30,036 nucleotides of DNA from Muribaculaceae bacterium. Lineage in GTDB: Bacteria > Bacteroidota > Bacteroidia > Bacteroidales > Muribaculaceae. This document shows positions 24,595-30,036 of this stretch, piece after piece. Location of the stretch: positions 1 through 30,036 of the forward strand of contig VSPD01000035.1 in assembly GCA_009775125.1 (NCBI GenBank), read 5' to 3'. The notes beneath the pieces are model-generated. The model worked only from the letters and a program-made list of their open reading frames with translations, made no database searches and was not told the origin of the DNA. A program made the position numbers and the translations under genes. Position 1 is the stretch's first letter. Each line of letters opens with the position of its first letter.

Positions 24595-27198
24595 ATGAAC
24601 AAACAGCAACTCGCTTCCAAAATATGGGCTTCGGCCAACAAAATGCGGTCGAAGATTGAAGCCAACGAGTATAAAGACTATATACTAGGCTTTATCTTTT
24701 ATAAATTCCTTTCTGACAAGGTAGTTGAACTTGCCATTAAGGAGGATATGACCGATGAACTCCAACCTCAATATCTGACCGAAGAAAACTCGGAATGGGC
24801 TGAACATTGTCGTCAGACCCTTGGATATTTCATAGCCTACAATGACCTGTTTTCAACTTGGATTAAACCGGATCGAAACTTCTCGGTTGGAGATGTGCGA
24901 GATGCTCTTACCCGCTTTGCCCGTCTTATCAATCCGGCTCACGAGAAGGTTTATAAAGGAATCTTCGATACTTTGCAGAATGGTCTGAGCAAACTCGGCG
25001 AAAGTGCCGGAGCGCAGACCAAGGCGGTTCAGAATCTGCTCAATCTTATCAAAGATATACCCACCGATGACCGTCAGGATTATGACGTTCTCGGTTTTAT
25101 ATACGAATATCTCATCAGCAACTTCGCGGCCAATGCCGGGAAGAAAGCCGGTGAGTTTTATACACCTCACGAGGTCGCACTGATGATGTCGGAGATTGTA
25201 GCCCACCATCTCAGCGACAAGTCAGAAATCAAGATTTACGACCCGACATCGGGTTCCGGCTCTTTGCTCCTAAATATTGGTCGCAGTGTTGCCAAATATC
25301 TTGACAAAGATAAAATCACATATTACGCACAGGAACTGAAAGAGGCTACTTACAACCTCACCCGTATGAATCTCGTGATGCGTGGTATTCACCCCGACAA
25401 TATTGTGGTGCGTAATGGCGATACTCTTGAAGAGGACTGGCCGTGGTTTGATGACAGCGATCCGACCTCAACCTACGACCCATTGTATTGCGATGCAGTA
25501 GTCAGCAACCCTCCTTATTCACAAGAGTGGTATCCTAAGGAAGAAACGGCTTTCGACCCTCGTTATAAAAAATATGGAGTCGCGCCTAAGGGGACAGCCG
25601 ATTATGCGTTCCTTCTCCATGACCTCTATCACGTAAAGCCCGGCGGTATTATGACAATAGTATTGCCTCATGGTGTTCTGTTCCGAGGCGGCAATGAGGA
25701 GGAAATCCGCCGCAACCTTATTGAAAACAACAATATAGACGCAATTATCGGTCTCCCGGCTAACATCTTCTTTGGCACCGGTATTCCAACAATCGTTATG
25801 GTGCTTCGCCAGAAGCGCGACCGTGATGATGTTCTCTTCGTAGATGCGTCCAAAGGATTCATCAAAGTTGGCAAGAACAACCAGCTGAGGGCACGCGACA
25901 TACGCAAGATTGTTGATGCGGTCACAGAACGGCGTGAGATGCCGAAATTCTCTCGCTGCGTTGACCGTGAGGAAATCCGCAGAAACGACTATAACCTAAA
26001 TATTCCACGCTACGTCAATTCAGCAGAAGCAGATGAGCAGTGGGATATTTACGCCACGATGTTTGGCGGCATACCAAACATCGAACTTGACCGATTCGCA
26101 AATTGGTGGGATATATTCCCCTCGCTGCGAAATGCGTTGTTCTGCCATGCCAATGAGGCATACAGCAAACTGACTCCATCGCCAGACCAGATTTTCGATA
26201 CTATCCGGAGAAATCCTGAGGTTTCAGAGTACCAGCTTCGCTATCTCGAAGCTGTAAATCCTCTGCGTGACGTTCTGATTGACATTGTTGTAAATCCATT
26301 GTCAAGCCCAGAACATCTGCGTCGCCTTAATCCGGCAATCGAGTTCAACTCGTTCTCCGCACATCTATTTGACGTTATCAAGCCGTTCACTTTGATAGAC
26401 TCCTACGCAGCCTACCAGATTCTTGAAGACAACTGGCGTAAAATCACATTCGATCTTGAAACATTGCAGTCCGAAGGTATTGAAGCGGCGAATGCGGTCG
26501 ATGAGAATATCATCATCAAGAAGAAAGACGGCAAGGATGTAGAGGTACAAGATGGCTGGGTAGGTCGTATCCTCCCCTTTGAACTTGTGCAGCAAGAAAT
26601 GCTTGACTCTGAACTTGAAAAAGTTGCCAAACTCCAAGCAGAGCGTGATGCCTCAACCGGTCGCATTGCTGAAATCCTTGAAACGCTTCCCGAAGCCGAG
26701 GGCGCGACGCCATGGATAAAAGATGATGGTTCAGCTTTTGTTCCCAAGGAACTTAAAGCCAAGGTAAAGAAAATCAAGCAGGAGTTCGGCACAAAACTCC
26801 CTGAAGACTCGGCCGAAGCTATGCTCGTTGAGGCTGACAAACTTCTCGATCTTGAAAAGAAACAGAAGAAGGCCGTCAACGAAGCCAACGACCTCCTTCA
26901 AGAGAATACGATTGCCCTTATCAAGAAATTGCCGATGAAGGACATCCTTCACCTGCTCGTTGCCAAATGGATTGAGCCGGTGCGCAAAGGCATTGCCAGT
27001 CTTTTCGACAAGGAGGTCAAAGATTTCGCCGAAAAGCTCGATGCACTCGATACCAAATATTGCGACACCCTCGTCAACATCGATGACCGCATCGCCAAAT
27101 CCGAGAAATCACTCGCTTCGTTGATTGACAACCTCACCGGGTCCGACTTCGACATGGCCGGACTCCGTGAATTCCAAAAACTTCTGCGCCATGAGTAA
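24595..27198 (+). CDS. hsdM: Type I restriction-modification methyltransferase subunit HsdM
   Basis: This 867-residue N6-adenine methyltransferase subunit begins with the HsdM N-terminal helical domain (about 4-150, KDYILGFIFYKFLSDKV). The SAM-binding motif I is DPTSGSGSLLLNIG (216-229), preceded by GEFYTP (186-191). The catalytic motif IV is NPPY (305-308, AVVSNPPYSQ). The protein is longer than a standard 500-residue HsdM. The extra C-terminal part (about 520-867) is rich in charged helices and likely coiled coil (EMLDSELEKVAKLQAERD, LLDLEKKQKKAVNEANDLL). It overlaps the DUF1016 gene by 8 bases. With HsdS it forms the modification enzyme. Confidence 0.95.
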   Translation: MNKQQLASKIWASANKMRSKIEANEYKDYILGFIFYKFLSDKVVELAIKEDMTDELQPQYLTEENSEWAEHCRQTLGYFIAYNDLFSTWIKPDRNFSVGDVRDALTRFARLINPAHEKVYKGIFDTLQNGLSKLGESAGAQTKAVQNLLNLIKDIPTDDRQDYDVLGFIYEYLISNFAANAGKKAGEFYTPHEVALMMSEIVAHHLSDKSEIKIYDPTSGSGSLLLNIGRSVAKYLDKDKITYYAQELKEATYNLTRMNLVMRGIHPDNIVVRNGDTLEEDWPWFDDSDPTSTYDPLYCDAVVSNPPYSQEWYPKEETAFDPRYKKYGVAPKGTADYAFLLHDLYHVKPGGIMTIVLPHGVLFRGGNEEEIRRNLIENNNIDAIIGLPANIFFGTGIPTIVMVLRQKRDRDDVLFVDASKGFIKVGKNNQLRARDIRKIVDAVTERREMPKFSRCVDREEIRRNDYNLNIPRYVNSAEADEQWDIYATMFGGIPNIELDRFANWWDIFPSLRNALFCHANEAYSKLTPSPDQIFDTIRRNPEVSEYQLRYLEAVNPLRDVLIDIVVNPLSSPEHLRRLNPAIEFNSFSAHLFDVIKPFTLIDSYAAYQILEDNWRKITFDLETLQSEGIEAANAVDENIIIKKKDGKDVEVQDGWVGRILPFELVQQEMLDSELEKVAKLQAERDASTGRIAEILETLPEAEGATPWIKDDGSAFVPKELKAKVKKIKQEFGTKLPEDSAEAMLVEADKLLDLEKKQKKAVNEANDLLQENTIALIKKLPMKDILHLLVAKWIEPVRKGIASLFDKEVKDFAEKLDALDTKYCDTLVNIDDRIAKSEKSLASLIDNLTGSDFDMAGLREFQKLLRHE

Positions 27199-28255
27199 AC
27201 TGAAAAAAACAGGCCCGCTATTGTCCCCAGCCTACGATACCTTTGTCAACGATGTCAAGGCCATTGTTGAAAATGGTCTGATAACTGCCTACTCGTCAGT
27301 CAACTCGGCAATGGTTTCGACTTACTGGAAAATTGGGCGTCGAATTGTTGAGGAAGAACAACAGGGTTCCGAGCGTGCGGAATATGGTAAGCAGTTAATC
27401 AATGAACTGTCAAAGTCTCTGACACTTGAATATGGTCAGGGATACTCGCCCCGTTATCTCAGAGCCTTCAGGCAGTTCTACCTTGTGGTACCTTCGTTGG
27501 AGATTTGGAAATCGCGGTTTCCAAATCTTACGTGGACTCATATTTACCGGGCGTTGCGTGTCTCTGACCCGACTGCAATCAGATGGTATCTTGAAACTGC
27601 TGCCAGCGAGATGTGGAGCGTCAGAACATTGGGACGAAACATCAGCTCACAATATTATGAGCGTCATTTTGTGGCACCCCAGATTGTGAAGGCTTCAGAA
27701 GAAGATAACGGACGCTTCAACAATTCATCGGAAGAGTTATTGAAAAGCCCGATTATAGCCGAATTTCTTGGAATGTCCACAAGAAACGATTACAATGAAT
27801 CGGAACTTGAAACGGCAATCATAGACCACATTCAGGATTTCATCATGGAGATGGGGAAAGGATTTGCCTTCATGAAGCGTCAGCAACTAATACGCACAGG
27901 TGCGACTGACTACTATATCGACCTTGTCTTCTACAATGTCATCCTTAAATGCTACGTCCTAGTTGACCTCAAGACAAAACGCATAACCCATAACGATGTG
28001 GGTCAAATGGATATGTATGTGCGCATGTATGATGAGTTGAAACGCACCGAGGGAGATAATCCGACAATCGGCATCGTATTATGTGAAGACACCGATGAGG
28101 ATATTGCCCGATACTCGGTACTCCACGACAACGACCACCTCTTTGCCTCCAAATATATGCTCTATATGCCAACTCCCGAGCAGCTCCGCGCTGAGATTGA
28201 GAGACAGAAAGCCATTTATTACCTTAAAGCGAAATCGGACAATGAAGAAGAATAA
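27191..28255 (+). CDS. DUF1016 (YhcG-like) PD-(D/E)XK nuclease family protein
   Basis: This 354-residue protein starts at MSKLKKTGPLLSPAYDTF, overlapping the end of hsdM by 8 bases. The N-terminal YhcG-type domain (about 18-180) shows YWKIGRRIVEEEQQG and YGKQLINELSKSLTLEYGQGYSPRYLRAFRQF split by short gaps. The C-terminal nuclease-like domain (about 195-350) has GATDYYIDLVFYN followed by CYVLVDLKT. The second acidic position reads Asp-Leu-Lys, where most family members I know have Glu-Leu-Lys. Family proteins are often found beside type I restriction genes, but their role is not settled. Sitting between hsdM and hsdS it must be co-produced with the complex and may be an accessory effector. 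Confidence 0.88.
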   Translation: MSKLKKTGPLLSPAYDTFVNDVKAIVENGLITAYSSVNSAMVSTYWKIGRRIVEEEQQGSERAEYGKQLINELSKSLTLEYGQGYSPRYLRAFRQFYLVVPSLEIWKSRFPNLTWTHIYRALRVSDPTAIRWYLETAASEMWSVRTLGRNISSQYYERHFVAPQIVKASEEDNGRFNNSSEELLKSPIIAEFLGMSTRNDYNESELETAIIDHIQDFIMEMGKGFAFMKRQQLIRTGATDYYIDLVFYNVILKCYVLVDLKTKRITHNDVGQMDMYVRMYDELKRTEGDNPTIGIVLCEDTDEDIARYSVLHDNDHLFASKYMLYMPTPEQLRAEIERQKAIYYLKAKSDNEEE

Positions 28256-28751
28256 TTCACTGAAACCACAAATCCGCTTCAAGGGCTACGATGACGAGTG
28301 GCAACAGGCCAAAGTCAGAGAAGTATTCAATCTCGGCAATGGTTATACTCCGTCGAAAGCGGTAACGGCATATTGGACCAATGGCACTATTCCTTGGTTC
28401 AGAATGGAGGATATTCGTGAAAATGGGCGCGTTTTAGCAGACGCCATACAACACGTTACCCCTTATGCCGTGAAATCTTCGGGGCTTTTCCCTGCCGGGA
28501 GCATAATCGTGTCAACCACCGCCACCATCGGAGAGCACGCTCTCCTAATTGCTGATTCGCTTGCGAATCAGCGATTTACGGTTTTCCAAACCGTAAATCG
28601 CTGGAGTTGGCTGAAAGCCAACTATTTGCTATATCGCTTTTATGGCCTTGGAGATTGGTGTCGTAGAAACGTCAATGCCGGAGGTCTTGCGGCTGTTAAT
28701 ATCTCCGACCTCCAAAAGTACGATATCGATTTCCCCAAGGAGGAATCATAG
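28242..28751 (+). CDS. hsdS: HsdS first half (one target-recognition domain)
   Basis: The 169 residues before the amber stop start MKKNNSLKPQIRFKGYDDEW. They form one complete target-recognition domain, with GNGYTPSKAVTAYW, GSIIVSTTATIGEHALL and the end AVNISDLQKYDIDFPKEES. The linking helix lies after the stop, so this product alone should not dimerise as known half-HsdS proteins do. Two perfect palindromes lie within it at 28551-28603. Confidence 0.7.
   Translation: MKKNNSLKPQIRFKGYDDEWQQAKVREVFNLGNGYTPSKAVTAYWTNGTIPWFRMEDIRENGRVLADAIQHVTPYAVKSSGLFPAGSIIVSTTATIGEHALLIADSLANQRFTVFQTVNRWSWLKANYLLYRFYGLGDWCRRNVNAGGLAAVNISDLQKYDIDFPKEES
28551..28603. repeat. Two abutting perfect palindromes inside hsdS
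   Basis: GCTGATTCGC-TT-GCGAATCAGC (28551-28572) has a 10-bp stem. CAGCGATTTACGGTTT (28569-28584), three loop bases and the exact complement (28588-28603) form a 16-bp stem. The two share 4 bases. They encode the ADSLANQRFTVFQTVNRW part of the recognition domain. Confidence 0.9.
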
Positions 28752-28832
28752 CGTGACTCAATAGCCGAGTATTTCAGTAACCTTGACAGTCAAATCAAGG
28801 AGGCGGAGCGAGAGGTTGACCGACTGGAGAAG

Positions 28833-29498
28833 ATGAAAATTGCATCGCTTCAAAAGATGTTCCCACGTCCCGGTGCAACCGCCCCCGAAATCCGCTTCGC
28901 CGGATTCTCTGAGCCGTGGAAAGAGAGTACATTTGGAGATATTTGTTCCTTTTCTCGTGGCCAAGGATATACAAAAAGTGATCTTAGGAAATCAGGAGTA
29001 CCCATATTTCTATATGGTCGGTTATATACGTCTTACTCATCATACGTCAAGGAGGTTGATACCTTCTCTTATATGACTTCGTATGCCGTGATGAGTAAGG
29101 GTTCAGAAGTTGTGATGCCTTCTTCTGGTGAAACCGCAGAAGATATTGCTGTCGCTTCGGCAATTTTATCTCCCGGTATTATCTTAAGCGGAGGACTTAA
29201 TATTTTGAATCCGAATAAAAATATGGATTCCGTATTTCTGGCTCTTATGCTGACATATGGACAACCTCACTATGATGTGGCTAATCGAGCACAAGGCAAG
29301 AGTGTTGTTCATATCTACAATGATGACATAAAGCAAACGTCGCTTATGTATCCGTCTCTCGACGAGCAACGAGCCATCGGTGAATATTTCCGCAACCTTG
29401 ACGAATTGATAGCCGCCAAGCGTAAATCTATTGTAAAACTCCGTAACATCAAAAAGGCTTGTCTGAGTAAGATGTTTGTTAATGATACCGAGCTATGA
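28833..29498 (+). CDS. hsdS: HsdS second half (linker helix and second target-recognition domain)
   Basis: From the internal ATG at 28833 there are 221 residues: part of the central helix, the second recognition domain (about 17-180, EIRFAGFSEPWKESTFGDIC ... GYTKSDLRKSGVPIF) and the C-terminal conserved region (SLDEQRAIGEYFRNLDELIAA split, then LRNIKKACLSKMF). The related sequence continues upstream without a stop to 28752. Half-HsdS proteins with one recognition domain can dimerise in some systems, so independent function is possible but unproven. The stop overlaps the hsdR start as ATGA. Confidence 0.7.
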   Translation: MKIASLQKMFPRPGATAPEIRFAGFSEPWKESTFGDICSFSRGQGYTKSDLRKSGVPIFLYGRLYTSYSSYVKEVDTFSYMTSYAVMSKGSEVVMPSSGETAEDIAVASAILSPGIILSGGLNILNPNKNMDSVFLALMLTYGQPHYDVANRAQGKSVVHIYNDDIKQTSLMYPSLDEQRAIGEYFRNLDELIAAKRKSIVKLRNIKKACLSKMFVNDTEL

Positions 29499-30036
29499 GC
29501 CAACAAGTCTTTAACTCCGAACCGCAGTTTGAGGAAGCGGTTATCAAGAAACTCCAGCAATACGGTTGGGAAGAGAACGTCTTGAAAAATCCGACCGAAA
29601 AGGAACTCATTCAGAACTGGGCCAATATTCTCTATGAGAATAACCGCGACCGTGACCGTCTCGACTGCTATCCACTCACCAAGGGGGAAATGCAGCAGAT
29701 TATTGATAAGATCAATTCGCTGAAGACTCCGCTCGCCCTTAATGAGTTTATCAACGGAGGCGAGACCTCAGTGAAGCGTGATAATCCCGATGATAAAGAA
29801 CATTTCGGCAAGGAGGTAACACTGAAAATCTACGACCGCAAGGAAATTGCTGCCGGCGACAGTCGCTACCAGATTGTTCAGCAACCGAAATTCCCCACGG
29901 CATCACCATTGCTCAACGACCGTCGTGGAGACCTTATGCTTCTTATCAACGGTATGCCGGTGTTCCATATCGAGCTCAAAAAGAGCGGCGTTGATGTAAG
30001 CCAAGCCTCCAACCAAATAGAAAAGTATTCACGCGA
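29495..30036 (+). CDS. hsdR: Type I restriction endonuclease subunit HsdR, N-terminal part
   Basis: The gene starts at the ATGA overlap with hsdS and runs off the right edge after 180 codons. The start MSQQVFNSEPQFEEAVIKKL and the following domain belong to the HsdR N-terminal nuclease. The PD-(D/E)XK core is visible: Asp in RRGDLMLLINGMPV and Glu-x-Lys in HIELKKSG, then the motif-like QASNQIEKYSR. The helicase/translocase motor would lie outside the window. HsdR cuts unmodified DNA after ATP-driven translocation by the HsdM-HsdS complex. Confidence 0.95.
   Translation, partial: MSQQVFNSEPQFEEAVIKKLQQYGWEENVLKNPTEKELIQNWANILYENNRDRDRLDCYPLTKGEMQQIIDKINSLKTPLALNEFINGGETSVKRDNPDDKEHFGKEVTLKIYDRKEIAAGDSRYQIVQQPKFPTASPLLNDRRGDLMLLINGMPVFHIELKKSGVDVSQASNQIEKYSR

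Larger units (their letters stand above)
28242..29498 (+). pseudogene. hsdS: HsdS specificity subunit interrupted by an amber stop
   Basis: Reading the frame through gives a normal-length HsdS of 418 residues with two target-recognition halves, each ended by a conserved helical region. A TAG at 28749-28751 (codon 170) interrupts it just where the first conserved region begins: PKEES, stop, RDSIAEYFSNLD. The matching place in the second half reads SLDEQRAIGEYFRNLD, so the stop replaces Glu or Gln, one base away from GAG or CAG. No frameshift is involved. Either the gene is inactivated, or the two halves are made separately, or the stop is suppressed. It overlaps the DUF1016 gene by 14 bases and hsdR by 4. 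Confidence 0.8.

Overview
The window is a piece of a Bacteroidales chromosome, most likely from the Muribaculaceae/Prevotella-like part of the order. The evidence is T9SS-type C-terminal sorting tails, a NigD-like lipoprotein, Big_2/BspA-type surface protein architecture, the purH-mreB-mreC-mreD-PBP2-rodA order, and several promoters of the Bacteroidetes type (TTTG, about 20 bases, then TAnnTTTG). The family placement is inference; the order-level placement is firm.

Positions 1 to about 16,500 are a GC-rich core block transcribed entirely on the minus strand. Read in the direction of transcription (right to left) it holds purH; the cell-elongation genes mreB, mreC, mreD, PBP2 (mrdA) and rodA; a small outer-membrane-type protein with its own promoter followed one base later by tsaD; a REP-associated tyrosine transposase (RAYT) with its inverted REP pair; cinA; a NigD-like lipoprotein, an ECF sigma factor and a membrane/beta-barrel protein in one operon; a secreted subtilisin-like protease; and the start of a second secreted protein that looks related to it. 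Three gaps of the mre operon carry three different repeats: a 28-bp palindrome, a 14-bp minisatellite and a short hairpin.

From about 16,600 the sequence is more AT-rich and accessory. It starts with a 920-residue surface protein (leucine-rich repeats, seven Big_2 domains, T9SS-like tail) and a small P-loop protein, both on the minus strand. Next comes a stretch that looks like a structured RNA with an intrinsic terminator. A tyrosine recombinase on the plus strand is broken by a -1 frameshift. A 1.2-kb gene-free stretch follows, with a long imperfect palindrome and a strictly 8-bp-periodic degenerate tandem array.

From 22,855 to the right edge runs a compact plus-strand defence operon behind one good promoter: an unknown 198-residue protein, an XRE/ImmA-type metallopeptidase, HsdM, a DUF1016 (YhcG-like) nuclease, HsdS and the start of HsdR. 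Genes are 2 bases apart or overlap, so this is one transcription unit. HsdS has an amber stop exactly at the end of its first specificity half, and two abutting perfect palindromes inside that half. The type I restriction-modification genes are recognisable. The ImmA-type pair in front, the embedded DUF1016 nuclease and the broken HsdS make the locus the most interesting part of the window: a possible regulated or composite defence system, perhaps currently disarmed or altered in specificity.
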